DNA of 64,000 bases from Pullulanibacillus sp. KACC 23026 (GCF_029094525.1 NZ_CP119107.1:930001-994000), one strand, 5' to 3'. Shown: positions 9,350 through 18,913, counted from the stretch's first letter. Notes: generated by a model not told the origin, from the sequence alone. A program made the numbers and translations.

Positions 9350-10815
9350 GGAGAAGGTTGGCGAGAAACACATGGAGAAGATCCGGCCAGCCTAAACTAG
9401 AGGGCAAAATACAAGAAGGTCGAGCGCCAGCCTCAAGCAAGAGGGTAAAAACCAAGAAGGTTGGCGAGAAATCCAAGAAGGTACGCGAGAAATCCAAGAA
9501 GGTACGCCAAAAATCCCAGAAGGTCGACCAAAAATACAAGAAGGTCGACCAAAAATCATAGAAGGTCAACCAAAAATCTAAGAAGGTCGAGCGCCAGCCT
9601 CAGACTAGAGGGGAAAATCCCAGAAGGTTGGCCAAGAATCCCAGAAGGTTGGCCAAAAATCCTAGAAGGTACGCGAAAAACACAAGAAGGTCGACCAAAA
9701 ATCATAGAAGGTCGACCAAAAATCGCAGAAGGTCGAGCGCCAGCCTCAGACTAGAGGGCAAAATCCCAGAAGGTTGGCCAAAAATCCCAGAAGGTACGCG
9801 AAAAACACAAGAAGGTCAACCAAAAATCCCAGAAGGTCGAGCGCCAGCCTCAGACTAGAGGGCAAAATCCCAGAAGGTTGGCCAAGAATCCCAAAAGGTG
9901 CGACAAAAACACAAGAAGGTCGACCAAAAATCATAGAAGGTCGACCAAAAATCCCAGAAGGTCGAGCGCCAGCCTCAAGCAAGAGGGTAAAAACCAAGAA
10001 GGTTGGCGAGAAATCCAAGAAGGTACGCGAAAAACACAAGAAGGTCAACCAAAAATCATAGAAGGTCAACCAAAAATCGCAGAAGGTCGAGCGTCAGCCT
10101 CAGACTAGAGGGCAAAATCCCAGAAGGTTGGCCAAGAATCCCAGAAGGTACGCCAAAAACACAAGAAGGTTGACCAAAAATCGCAGAAGGTCGAGCGTCA
10201 GCCTCAGACTAGAGGGAAAAATCCCAGAAGGTTGGCCAAGAATCCCAGAAGGTACGCCAAAAATACAAGAAGGTCGACCAAAAATCATAGAAGGTCGACC
10301 AAAAATCGCAGAAGATCGAGCGTCAGCCTCAGACTAGAGGGAAAAATCCCAGAAGGTTGGCCAAGAATCCCAGAAGGTACGCCAAAAATACAAGAAGGTC
10401 GACCAAAAATCATAGAAGGTCGACCAAAAATCGCAGAAGATCGAGCGCCAGCCTCAGACTAGAGGGCAAAATCCCAGAAGGTTGGCCAAGAATCCCAGAA
10501 GGTACGCGAAAAACACAAGAAGGTTGACCAAAAATCCTAGAAGGTCGACCAAAAATCCAAGAAGGTCGAGCGCCAGCCTCAGACTAGAGGGCAAAATCCC
10601 AGAAGGTTGGCCAAAAATCCTAGAAGGTACGCGAAAAACACAAGAAGGTCGACCAAAAATCCAAGAAGGTCAACCAAAAATCGCAGAAGGTCGAGCGCCA
10701 GCCTCAGACTAGAGGGAAAAATCCCAGAAGGTTGGCCAAAAATCCTAGAAGGTACGCGAAAAACACAAGAAGGTCGACCAAAAATCGCAGAAGGTCGAGC
10801 GCCAGCCTCAGACAA
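9350..10815. repeat. Tandem repeat array B: 21-bp sub-repeats grouped by a 41-bp spacer
   Basis: The array is built from a 21-bp sub-repeat (core GAAGGTCGACCAAAAATC, with variable GGTTGGCC, GGTACGCG and GGTCAACC forms) and a 41-bp spacer beginning GAAGGTCGAGCGCCAGCCTC. Twelve spacers occur; the distances between them are about 104, 125, 146 or 167 bp, that is 41 plus three to six times 21. The ACTAG in most spacers puts a stop in one frame, and 104 and 125 are not multiples of three, so the basic open frames in the array change phase each unit and are not credible genes. It lies between the permease and alpha-xylosidase genes and is related to array C. Confidence 0.93.
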
Positions 10816-10868
10816 GAATGTCCACGCAAACTCATAATTAGATTAAACAGACTTGGAGTGATCCTGAA

Positions 10869-13175
10869 ATGAAGTTTACAAATGGAAATTGGTTGAATCG
10901 TGAAGGCGTTGATATTCATTCGCTCGTAGAAGTGCATGAGGTTGTAAAAGAAGCTGATTCTTTAACGGTTTATGCGCCTTGCAAGCATATTGCCCATCGC
11001 GGTGCGACATTGGACGGTCCGTTGGTGACGGCTCGTTATTCGTCGCCAATGCCGGGCGTCATTCGTGTTCAATATGCTCATTTTAAAGGCTTGAAGCCAA
11101 AGATGCCTCAATTTGTGTTGAATGAAACGGACGCCTCGCCTAGTATTGCAGAAACAGAAGAAGAAGCCGTGTTAACAAGCGGGGAGTTATCGGTCAAGAT
11201 CAACAAAGGCGATTGGTCGGTTAACTTTTACCACAATGATCAGCGTTTGACGGGAAGCGGGACGAGAAGTACGGCTTATATTAAAGAGGGCCAGGACGCC
11301 TACATGCGTGAACAGCTGGATCTTTCGGTTGGGGAAAACGTTTATGGATTAGGCGAACGGTTCACGCCATTTGTGAAAAATGGCCAGGTCGTTGATAGTT
11401 GGAACAAAGATGGCGGGACAAGCTCGGAGCAGGCCTACAAGAGCATTCCCTTTTATATAACAAATAAAGGTTATGGTGTTTTTGTTAATCATCCTGAGCT
11501 TGTGTCCTTTGAAATTGGTTCAGAAAGGGTGTCGCGCTCTCAGTTTAGTGTAAAAGGTGAGGAGCTCGACTATTTTATTATTGATGGCCCTGCGCTTAAA
11601 GACGTCATTCGCCGCTATACGGATCTCACTGGAAAACCCGCTCTTCCCCCAGCGTGGTCGTTTGGTTTGTGGCTCACGACTTCTTTTACAACGAATTACG
11701 ATGAGGCCACTGTCAATCATTTTGTCGATGGTATGGCTGAACGCGATATCCCGCTTCGTGTGTTCCACTTCGACTGCTTTTGGATGAAGGAATTTGAATG
11801 GTGTAATTTTGAGTGGGATGAGCGCATGTTCCCGGACCCAAAAGGCATGCTAAGTCGCCTCAAGGCAAAAGGCTTAAACATCTGTGTTTGGATCAATCCA
11901 TATATTGCGCAAAAATCCAAGCTGTTTGACGAAGCGGCTGAAAACGGCTATTTAATTAAGAGGCCTAATGGGGATGTCTGGCAATGGGATCTCTGGCAAG
12001 CGGGGATGGGGATTGTTGATTTCACAAATCCTGATGCCTGCAAATGGTTTGCCAGCAAGCTTCAGGCTTTGATTGATATGGGAGTGGATGCGTTCAAGAC
12101 GGACTTTGGTGAACGGATTCCTACAGACGTTGTTTATTTTGACGGCTCTGATCCTTATAAAATGCACAACTATTATACTCAACTGTATAACAAGGTTGTC
12201 TTTGATTTATTGAAAGAAAATTTTGGTGAGGAAAAAGCGGTTTTATTTGCACGATCGGCTACGGCTGGCGGACAACAATTCCCGGTTCACTGGGGCGGCG
12301 ACTGCAGTGCCAAATTTGAATCCATGGCAGAAAGCCTTCGCGGTGGCTTGTCTTTAAGTCTTTCTGGATTTGGATTTTGGAGTCACGATATCGGTGGCTT
12401 TGAGGAGTCCTCTACGCCAGACGTTTATAAACGCTGGGCAGCCTTTGGTTTACTTTCTAGCCATAGCCGACTTCACGGAAGCTCTTCGTATCGTGTGCCT
12501 TGGATTTATGATGACGAGGCCGTTGATGTCCTGCGCCACTTCACGAAATTAAAGTATCGCTTAATGCCATACTTACATGGTGCCGCTCGTCAGGCAGCTG
12601 AGACTGGCATTCCGGTCATGCGTCCAATGGTTCTTGAATTCCCTGAAGACCCAACGTGTGCGTATTTGGACCGCCAATATATGCTTGGTGATTCCCTTCT
12701 TGTTGCGCCTGTATTTAGTGAAGATGGTTATGTTTCTTATTATCTTCCTAAAGGGACGTGGACACACTTGCTTTCTGGCGAAAAGGTTGAAGGTGGCACG
12801 TGGCGAAATGGACAGTATGACTATATGAGTTTACCTCTTTTTGTACGGGAAAACTCTGTTGTAGCATTTGGAAATGTGACAGACAAACCGGATTATGACT
12901 ACACAGAAGACGTCACCTTCCAAGTCTTTGAACTTGCCGATGGAGCATCTGTTCAGACAAAGGTCGAAGCTGAAGAGGGCAATCAAACCCTCACATTGAC
13001 CTTAACTAAAAATGGTGATCAAGTGGTTGCCGAAACAAGTGGTTCCGGAAGTTGGTCCCTTCTTCTACGCGGCATTTCCGACGTTCAATCGGTTGAAAAC
13101 GGCTCACCAATCGTTGAAACGCTTGGCGTCAAAATCAAACCAAAAAATGGCAAGGTTGTTATTAAGGGGGTCTGA
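10869..13175 (+). CDS. yicI: Alpha-xylosidase, GH31 family (YicI type)
   Basis: Glycoside hydrolase family 31 enzyme releasing alpha-D-xylose from the non-reducing end of isoprimeverose or xyloglucan fragments. It follows E. coli YicI closely: nucleophile Asp412 in FKTDFGERIP, acid/base Asp478 in HWGGDC, and the conserved SGFGFWSHDIGGFE and SSHSRLHGS segments. Length (768 residues) matches YicI (about 770). No signal peptide, so it acts in the cytoplasm on imported oligosaccharide. The start ATG 10869 lies behind TTGGAGTG. It lies 54 bases after array B and before malL. A general alpha-glucosidase role is the main alternative, but the FKTDFGERIP context favours the xylosidase subgroup. Confidence 0.88.
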   Translation: MKFTNGNWLNREGVDIHSLVEVHEVVKEADSLTVYAPCKHIAHRGATLDGPLVTARYSSPMPGVIRVQYAHFKGLKPKMPQFVLNETDASPSIAETEEEAVLTSGELSVKINKGDWSVNFYHNDQRLTGSGTRSTAYIKEGQDAYMREQLDLSVGENVYGLGERFTPFVKNGQVVDSWNKDGGTSSEQAYKSIPFYITNKGYGVFVNHPELVSFEIGSERVSRSQFSVKGEELDYFIIDGPALKDVIRRYTDLTGKPALPPAWSFGLWLTTSFTTNYDEATVNHFVDGMAERDIPLRVFHFDCFWMKEFEWCNFEWDERMFPDPKGMLSRLKAKGLNICVWINPYIAQKSKLFDEAAENGYLIKRPNGDVWQWDLWQAGMGIVDFTNPDACKWFASKLQALIDMGVDAFKTDFGERIPTDVVYFDGSDPYKMHNYYTQLYNKVVFDLLKENFGEEKAVLFARSATAGGQQFPVHWGGDCSAKFESMAESLRGGLSLSLSGFGFWSHDIGGFEESSTPDVYKRWAAFGLLSSHSRLHGSSSYRVPWIYDDEAVDVLRHFTKLKYRLMPYLHGAARQAAETGIPVMRPMVLEFPEDPTCAYLDRQYMLGDSLLVAPVFSEDGYVSYYLPKGTWTHLLSGEKVEGGTWRNGQYDYMSLPLFVRENSVVAFGNVTDKPDYDYTEDVTFQVFELADGASVQTKVEAEEGNQTLTLTLTKNGDQVVAETSGSGSWSLLLRGISDVQSVENGSPIVETLGVKIKPKNGKVVIKGV

Positions 13176-13290
13176 CCCCCTTTTAGCATTTGTGGGCAAG
13201 AAAAAGAGCAAAAGGGGACAGACCTCTCCTTAATATATAGTGTTTTTTGGGGGAAAAGGGACCATAGTGTGGTTTTAGGGGTCAGACCCC
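13164..13290. repeat. GGGGTCAGACCCC-type palindromes between yicI and malL
   Basis: GGGGGTCTGACCCCC overlaps the yicI stop codon and is followed by TTTT, so it may terminate transcription. A second copy, GGGGTCAGACCCC, lies at 13278-13290, and a degenerate GGGGACAGACCTC between them. This palindrome recurs in many bacterial genomes as a dispersed repeat. Confidence 0.75.
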
Positions 13291-13312
13291 CACCCTATAG
13301 GAGGAATGGAAA

Positions 13313-14995
13313 ATGGTTCGAGCTTGGTGGAAGGAATGTGTTGTGTATCAGGTTTATCCAAGGAGTTTTAGGGATAGTGATGGGGATGGGGTTGGCGATA
13401 TCAGAGGGATTACGGAGAAATTAGGGTATCTCCAGAACTTGGGTATTGATGTGATTTGGCTGTCTCCTGTTTATCAATCACCTAATGATGATAATGGTTA
13501 TGATATCAGTGATTATCAGGCTATTTTGGGCGAGTTTGGTACGATGGAGGACTTTGATGAACTTCTGGAGCAGGCTCATCAGCATGATATTAAAATCATG
13601 ATGGATTTGGTTGTGAATCATACGTCCGATGAGCATCGTTGGTTTATTGAAGCGAAATCATCAAAGGACAACCCTTATCGTGATTTTTATATCTGGAAGC
13701 AAGGGAAAGACGGGCAGCCGCCTACCAACTGGGGAGCGGCCTTTGGGGGCAGTGCTTGGGAGTATGATGAATCAACGGATGAGTACTACCTCCATCTTTT
13801 CAGCAAGAAGCAACCGGACTTAAATTGGGAGAACCCGCGGCTGCGAAAAGCGGTTCAAGAGATGATGACGTTTTGGCTGGATAAAGGTGTAGACGGCTTT
13901 CGAATGGATGTCATTAACTTTATTTCAAAGGATCAATCCTTTCCAGATGGGGAAGTCAATGATACGGGGTATGGCGATGGCAGTCCGTATTATATGAACG
14001 GCCCTCGCATTCATGAATTTTTACATGAAGTTAATCAAAATGTCCTATCCAAGTACGATCTGATTACGGTTGGCGAGATGCCGGGAGTCAATGTGGAGCA
14101 GGCTAAGCTTTATACGGGAGAAGACCGTGATGAACTGCAAATGGTCTTTCATTTTGAGCACGTTGATGTTGGGAATGGAAAATTTGGAAAATGGACTCCT
14201 CAGCCTTGGAAGCTGACCGACCTTAAAGCCATCTTCTCGAAATGGCAAAACGGTCTTGAGGAAGACGGTTGGAACAGCTTGTATTGGAGCAATCATGATC
14301 AGCCGCGGGCGATTTCTCGGTTTGGAAATGACAGCGAGGCCTATCGAGTTGTTTCAGGCAAGATGCTTGCCACCTGCCTTCATCTGTTAAAAGGGACGCC
14401 GTACATTTATCAAGGTGAAGAAATGGGCATGACAAATGTTGAATTTCAGTCGATTGACGACTACCGAGATATTGAAACCTTGAATGCCTTCAATGATTTT
14501 ACAGAGAAGGGGCTGCTGACAGAAGAGGAAATTAGGAAGGGGATTCATGAGAGAGGAAGAGATAATGCTCGTACGCCTGTCCAATGGTCAGCTGAGCCTC
14601 ATGGTGGTTTTACAACGGGCGAGCCTTGGATTTCGGTCAATCCCAATTATAAAACCATTAATGCCGAGCAGGCGATGCTGGACCCGGATTCTATCTTCCA
14701 TTACTACAAAAAGCTCATTCAATTGCGAAAAGAACATCCTGTTATCGTGTACGGAAACTACCAGTTGATTTTAGAAAATGATGAACATATATATGCTTAT
14801 ATAAGAGAATTTAACGGTGAAAAATTAGTTGCGATTTGTAACTTTTCCGAAGAAAATAGGACGTTTGAACTGCCAGAAGCTATTCAATTTAACTCCGAAA
14901 AATTGCTCATTTCCAACTATGAAGTAAACGTAGACGAGAATGTCCAGTCTTTTGAACTCAAACCGTATGAAGCAAGAGTGTATCAGCTTTATTGA
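13313..14995 (+). CDS. malL: Oligo-1,6-glucosidase / alpha-glucosidase, GH13 (MalL type)
   Basis: Cytosolic GH13 enzyme cleaving terminal alpha-1,6 or alpha-1,4 glucosidic bonds in isomaltose, maltose or sucrose-like sugars. Catalytic features: Asp199 in GFRMDVINF, Glu in GEMPG (about residue 255) and Asp in NHDQPR (about residue 330), plus calcium-loop residues DSDGDGVGD near residue 21. The 560-residue length is normal. A ribosome site AGGAGGA precedes ATG 13313. With YicI and the ABC transporter it forms a pathway importing and trimming alpha-linked oligosaccharides. The exact linkage preference is not readable. Confidence 0.92.
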   Translation: MVRAWWKECVVYQVYPRSFRDSDGDGVGDIRGITEKLGYLQNLGIDVIWLSPVYQSPNDDNGYDISDYQAILGEFGTMEDFDELLEQAHQHDIKIMMDLVVNHTSDEHRWFIEAKSSKDNPYRDFYIWKQGKDGQPPTNWGAAFGGSAWEYDESTDEYYLHLFSKKQPDLNWENPRLRKAVQEMMTFWLDKGVDGFRMDVINFISKDQSFPDGEVNDTGYGDGSPYYMNGPRIHEFLHEVNQNVLSKYDLITVGEMPGVNVEQAKLYTGEDRDELQMVFHFEHVDVGNGKFGKWTPQPWKLTDLKAIFSKWQNGLEEDGWNSLYWSNHDQPRAISRFGNDSEAYRVVSGKMLATCLHLLKGTPYIYQGEEMGMTNVEFQSIDDYRDIETLNAFNDFTEKGLLTEEEIRKGIHERGRDNARTPVQWSAEPHGGFTTGEPWISVNPNYKTINAEQAMLDPDSIFHYYKKLIQLRKEHPVIVYGNYQLILENDEHIYAYIREFNGEKLVAICNFSEENRTFELPEAIQFNSEKLLISNYEVNVDENVQSFELKPYEARVYQLY

Positions 14996-14996
14996 A

Positions 14997-15038
14997 GGGA
15001 CGGTTCTCCTGTTTCAGAAACGGGAGAACCGTCCTTTT
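14997..15038 (+). terminator. Terminator after malL made of the GGACGGTTCTCC repeat
   Basis: Perfect-looking stem GGACGGTTCTCC with GGAGAACCGTCC, inner GTTTC/GAAAC-like pairing, then TTTT. The same GGGACGGTTCTC motif occurs twice more near 56.56-56.62 kb. Confidence 0.8.
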
Positions 15039-15056
15039 ATAAAAGGGGGCCATTCG

Positions 15057-15563
15057 ATGTTGAAACAGTATGACTATCATGTTTGGGCAAATGAGCGTGT
15101 TTTCCATCATTTAAGAAGTCTTCCGGAGGGGGTCATTCATCAAAGCATTCAAAGTGTCTTTCCGACTGTGGCAACGGTGTTGGTCCATGTCTATTTGACT
15201 GAAACCATTTGGTTAAAAGTGATGGATGGCGAGCGCTTTGAAGCCATTGAAGAATATGTTCACAGAGATAAATGGACACAAGCTTTTTCTGGGGAGAGCC
15301 TTGAAGAAATCGAAACGTTATATGCCAAGCTTAGTTGGCGCTATCAGTCCTACTTCGAGAAGACCCCCGATCTGACAAAAGAAATAACTATTGAGCATCC
15401 TAAGTTTGGCCGCGTTACTCTTCCTATCTCTGAACTCCTTCAGCATCTCGTCAATCATGCTTCCTATCACAGAGGAAACTTAACAGCCATGCTCAGACAG
15501 CTAGGATTGGGAGGCATTTCGACCGATTATTTTCTTTATTTGGCCGACAATCAAAAAGGCTAA
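15057..15563 (+). CDS. DinB family protein
   Basis: Four-helix-bundle protein of the DinB/YfiT metal-binding superfamily. The likely metal-binding triad is His44 (LVHVYLTETIW), His134 and His138 (HASYHRGNL). The family includes thiol transferases such as bacillithiol-dependent enzymes, but members are mostly uncharacterised. ATG 15057 sits behind AAAGGGGG and gives 168 residues; upstream in-frame codons run back into malL and the terminator. No operon partner is obvious. Confidence 0.82.
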   Translation: MLKQYDYHVWANERVFHHLRSLPEGVIHQSIQSVFPTVATVLVHVYLTETIWLKVMDGERFEAIEEYVHRDKWTQAFSGESLEEIETLYAKLSWRYQSYFEKTPDLTKEITIEHPKFGRVTLPISELLQHLVNHASYHRGNLTAMLRQLGLGGISTDYFLYLADNQKG

Positions 15564-15779
15564 AAGGATAGCTGAGCTATGCTGGTATGACAAAACCATT
15601 AGGCCTGTATTAGAAGACTTGGCTGTTATCTATCAGATGGCACGACTGCTCGAAAACCCAACTTTTTACCTATTGATCATCAAGTTTTTTTTGATTTAGG
15701 TTGATTTTTTGACAGAATGGTTGAGGAACCTGTAGACATCCTGTATTTTAATAGTTAAAAGGCAGGATGGGGGAAGGAT

Positions 15780-16247
15780 ATGGAAATAAAACGAGATGAT
15801 TTAACGGGAGCTGCCATCATTCATTTTATAAATGAGCATCTCGATAATATGGCAGAAAATTCACCGCCTGAGAGCATTCATGCCTTGGCTATTGAGGAGT
15901 TGCGTCAGCCAGAGATCACGTTTTGGAGTGCCTGGGACGGGGAAGAACTGCTTGGCTGCGGTGCCCTTAAAGAATTGGACCATCAGCATGGTGAAATTAA
16001 ATCGATGCGAACGTCCCATGCTCACCGAAGAAAAGGAGTGGCTAAGCATATTCTTCAGTGTTTGATTGAAGAGGCGAGGCGGCGCGGGTACGAGCGACTC
16101 AGCTTAGAAACAGGATCGATGGCTGCCTTTGAACCAGCGCGGCGGTTATATTCAAGCTTTGGTTTCCGCTACTCTGACCCGTTTGCGGAATACAAGGAAG
16201 ACCCAAACAGTGTGTTTATGACCATGAGATTAAGCGAGGAACAGTAA
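15780..16247 (+). CDS. GNAT family N-acetyltransferase (YsnE-like)
   Basis: Predicted acetyl-CoA-dependent acetyltransferase of 155 residues. The acetyl-CoA loop is seen in RRKGVAKHIL (about residues 84-93), followed by the typical RGYERLSLETGS strand and RLYSSFGF C-terminal motif. It resembles the YsnE subgroup of Bacillus. GGGGGAAGG lies just upstream of ATG 15780. Twenty-two bases separate it from the M20 peptidase gene, so they may be co-transcribed. Acceptor unknown. Confidence 0.85.
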   Translation: MEIKRDDLTGAAIIHFINEHLDNMAENSPPESIHALAIEELRQPEITFWSAWDGEELLGCGALKELDHQHGEIKSMRTSHAHRRKGVAKHILQCLIEEARRRGYERLSLETGSMAAFEPARRLYSSFGFRYSDPFAEYKEDPNSVFMTMRLSEEQ

Positions 16248-16269
16248 GATTCAGGAGGAGGCGTTTTAT

Positions 16270-17511
16270 TTGTCGAACAAAGAGCATTACATAGCGGATC
16301 ATGTTGAAACGAGCACAAAAAGGCTTATAGCATTGGATGAAGTCAAGGAGGCATTAGCCTTTTTAAAAGAGGACAATGAACGAACGGCCAACGAACAAAT
16401 CGAGATTACGGCGGTTCCTGCTCCAACTTTTTCTGAGGAGACACGCGGGCAATTTTATAAAAAGAAGCTTGAAGCATTAGGCTTGGAAACTATTGAAGTT
16501 GATGAAGTGGGGAATATCTTTGGAATCAGAAGGGGTGTGGGGGACGGGCCTCGATTGGTTGTGTCGGCACATCTTGATACGGTGTTTCCTGATGGAACGG
16601 ATACGGTGGCCAAATGGAAGGACGGCCGGATTTATGCGCCAGGGATTTCGGATGATGGCCGCGGTTTGGCTGTTGTCCTCACGTTAATTCGAGCATTAAA
16701 GGCGAGTAAGGTCGAGACAACGGGAGATATTCTTTTTGGTGTTACGGTGGGTGAAGAGGGACTTGGGGACTTACGCGGTGTCAAAGCCCTTTTTAAAAAT
16801 CGTCAGGATATAGATGGCTTTATATCCGTTGAACCGGGCAGTCCGACTGAAACGACATATCTTGCGACGGGCAGTCTTCGCTATCGGGTGACGTACACAG
16901 GGCGTGGCGGACACAGTTTTGGTGATTTTGGAACACCTAGTGCTATTCATGCCATGGGTCGTGCGATTGCCATGATTTCCGATCTTGAAACATCCAGCGA
17001 CCCTAAGACCACTTTTAATGTTGGAACGGTTTCGGGAGGGACAAGCGTCAACACCATCGCCCAGGAAGCGGTCATGGTGATTGATCTTCGTTCGACGTCT
17101 CAAGAGGAGCTTCTGGTATTGGATAAACGGGTGCTGGAAGTGCTTCAGCAAGCAGCGGATGCCGAAAATCGGCGATGGGAGTCTGATTCTATAAAAGTCA
17201 AAATCGAAGCGGTTGGCAATCGCCCAGCTGGTCAGCAGCCTGCTGATGCGGTGATTGTGCAGGCCGCTTTGGCAGCAACGAAAGCGATTGGATTTGAGCC
17301 AGAGTTAGATCCGCCAAGCAGCACGGATTCCAATGTGCCAATTAGCTTAGGCATCCCAGCGGTGACACTTGGAGGCGGTGGCGATTGCGGCGGGATCCAC
17401 ACCCTTGATGAATATTTTGATCCGACCGATGCCTATTATGGGCCGCAGCGCATTCTCTTAACTATTTTAAGTTTGGTTGGGGTTAGTGGGAAGGTCAGCC
17501 CGCTGCTTTAA
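16270..17511 (+). CDS. M20 family metallopeptidase (peptidase T / ArgE-DapE type)
   Basis: Cytosolic zinc-dependent exopeptidase or deacylase. Metal and catalytic motifs of clan MH are visible: SAHLDTVF (about residue 98), SDDGRG (about 130), GEEGLGD (about 165), SVEPGS and the C-terminal GGIHTLDEYF. The dimerisation domain (GRGGHSFGDFG onward) is present. Start is TTG 16270 with AGGAGGAGG about ten bases upstream. It has 413 residues. Substrate is uncertain; a di- or tripeptidase is the usual annotation for this subgroup. Confidence 0.85.
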   Translation: MSNKEHYIADHVETSTKRLIALDEVKEALAFLKEDNERTANEQIEITAVPAPTFSEETRGQFYKKKLEALGLETIEVDEVGNIFGIRRGVGDGPRLVVSAHLDTVFPDGTDTVAKWKDGRIYAPGISDDGRGLAVVLTLIRALKASKVETTGDILFGVTVGEEGLGDLRGVKALFKNRQDIDGFISVEPGSPTETTYLATGSLRYRVTYTGRGGHSFGDFGTPSAIHAMGRAIAMISDLETSSDPKTTFNVGTVSGGTSVNTIAQEAVMVIDLRSTSQEELLVLDKRVLEVLQQAADAENRRWESDSIKVKIEAVGNRPAGQQPADAVIVQAALAATKAIGFEPELDPPSSTDSNVPISLGIPAVTLGGGGDCGGIHTLDEYFDPTDAYYGPQRILLTILSLVGVSGKVSPLL

Positions 17512-17755
17512 AGGCGGGCGACTCATGTGCTTGGAGAATGAGGTTGCCTCTATTCTTGATTGGCGGTGACGTTGCGTCAAGTTGGTAAAAGGAAGTGTGG
17601 GACTCGTCTCATACCGTTCGCACAGGGATTTGCCAAGAAAGCTTCAATTACCGTTCGACCCTGTGCTAGCGATTTGGAATAACCTGGGATTTTGACAAAC
17701 AAACATCTTCTGGGAATTAAAGTTACTGAGACGGGTCCTTTTGCGCCACGGGAAA

Positions 17756-17946
17756 ATGGTGGGCAAGCAGGGGAGCTCGAAACCGAGTGAGTAGATGGAC
17801 AAAATGGTGTGCAAGTGGGTCAGCTTGCGCACCATTTTTTTCTGGATTCTATGGAGGATTTGGTGGGCAAGTTTGGTTTGCGCACGAAAATAACGATGTC
17901 CCCCAAGAAAATGGTGGGTAAAACCAGTTTGCGCACCATTTTTTCA
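17756..17946. repeat. Cluster of GGTGGGCAAG / GCGCACC palindromic repeats
   Basis: Four related segments start at about 17757, 17801, 17861 and 17908. All carry GGTGGGCAAG, GGTGTGCAAG or GGTGGGTAA, usually with TTGCGCACC or TTGCGCACG. They are the same family as 4808-4884. The rest of the 17512-18193 gap shows no gene. Confidence 0.75.
17801..17841. terminator. Terminator-like hairpin in the GCGCACC repeat cluster
   Basis: AAAATGGTGTGCAAG pairs with CTTGCGCACCATTTT (one mismatch), then more T. A second, weaker copy lies at 17908-17944. They may terminate the M20 peptidase transcript some 300 bases downstream. Confidence 0.6.
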
Positions 17947-18193
17947 GAGTTCAGGGTGGATTTGCTGGGGTAATAGTAATGCACCAGGTCCATCATTTAG
18001 TTCTTTTGTTTCTGCGATAATCTCAAGGGATGTTTCATCATTGTCATCCAATGAATGGGTAAACAGACGTTACACTCATCGAATGTTTTTAAAATTATGA
18101 ATTTATTGCATTGGGAGGAATGGAGGCGGGTATTGCGTTAATAGAATAAAGTTGGTTGAGTAGGGTTATTTGTTGATGAGGGGGCTGAGGCAG

Positions 18194-18523
18194 TTGAAGG
18201 TACGCTTGATGAACAGTGAAGGGGAACAAAAGCGAGTCGAAGTTGGGTTCAGTTGGACGACTTTCTTCTTTGGATTTATTCCGGCATTGGTTCGCGGAGA
18301 CCTAAAATGGGCTTCTGTTTTGTTTATTTCTGCCGTCATTGTCGGCGTGTTTACACTGGGATTCGGGGCATGGCTGCCAGGCATTCTTTTTTCTTTCACG
18401 TATAACAAAATTTATATCAAAGACTTAATTGACAAAGGGTATAAACCGGCTAATGATGCTGATCGGGACGCTTTAGAAAGGCGAGGCGTATTCGTAAAAG
18501 AAAGAGACTACGTCGATCAATAA
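18194..18523 (+). CDS. Small membrane protein, DUF2628-like
   Basis: About 109 residues. The sequence VGFSWTTFFFGFIPALVRGD, two hydrophobic segments and the motif YNKIYIKDLIDKGYKPA match a family of small membrane proteins that I recall as DUF2628/HrgC-like; function unknown. I favour TTG 18194 (MKVRLMNSEG) because AGGGGG is nine bases upstream; ATG 18176 is an alternative. It has its own terminator. Family assignment is from memory of the motif. Confidence 0.7.
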   Translation: MKVRLMNSEGEQKRVEVGFSWTTFFFGFIPALVRGDLKWASVLFISAVIVGVFTLGFGAWLPGILFSFTYNKIYIKDLIDKGYKPANDADRDALERRGVFVKERDYVDQ

Positions 18524-18528
18524 GGATC

Positions 18529-18557
18529 AGCCCCCGGAGAAGAGCGGGGGCTTTTCG
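18529..18557 (+). terminator. Terminator of the DUF2628-like gene
   Basis: GCCCCCG pairs with CGGGGGC around an eight-base loop, followed by TTTT. Confidence 0.85.
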
Positions 18558-18701
18558 TTGCAGGTCGGGAGCAAAGTGTGAAAGTATCAAGAAAACTATT
18601 AGAATGGAGGTCTCAAAGGATGAATGCGAATAGGTGTTCTCTTTTTATATTATTTTGTGTTAATATATAAGAGCAACGGCATCGCTTAAGTGGCGGCTGA
18701 A

Positions 18702-18720
18702 CTCCCTTTATGAAAGGGGG
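18702..18720 (+). promoter_or_regulatory. Hairpin sequestering the ribosome site of the small toxin ORF
   Basis: CTCCCTTT and AAAGGGGG form an 8-bp stem around ATG, covering the Shine-Dalgarno of the downstream peptide. Such 5' sequestration is a known feature of type I toxin mRNAs. Confidence 0.6.
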
Positions 18721-18728
18721 TGAGGCTT

Positions 18729-18836
18729 TTGACGATGAATGAAGTCTGTTCAATTGTGATTGGTGCGTTAAGCTTGCAGGCAGGATACACGGCAACGATT
18801 GTGAGCATTGTGGTCGCCCTAACAAAAAAGAAATAG
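18729..18836 (+). CDS. Putative type I toxin peptide (holin-like, hydrophobic with Lys tail)
   Basis: A 35-residue peptide starting at TTG 18729 (or 33 residues from ATG 18735): short polar N-terminus, one hydrophobic helix (TATIVSIVVALT) and a KKK end. This matches the general pattern of holin-like type I toxins of Firmicutes. AAAGGGGGTG is a very strong ribosome site, six bases before the TTG, and is locked in a hairpin. A hairpin CACCCA/TGGGTG follows the stop and a perfect terminator lies at 18914. The antisense RNA was not identified. Call rests on pattern only. Confidence 0.55.
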   Translation: MTMNEVCSIVIGALSLQAGYTATIVSIVVALTKKK

Positions 18837-18913
18837 CCACCCAAAGCCAAATAGCTGGGTGACTGAAGTATCCTTGAAGATCAGCCGCTTGTTGCGGCAT
18901 GTCGGTTGCACTT

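Noticed and set aside
9358-10937. Many 60-107 codon basic or hydrophobic frames in array B
   Set aside because: Produced by the 21-bp sub-repeat being a multiple of three; each unit shifts phase and carries a TAG in the spacer.
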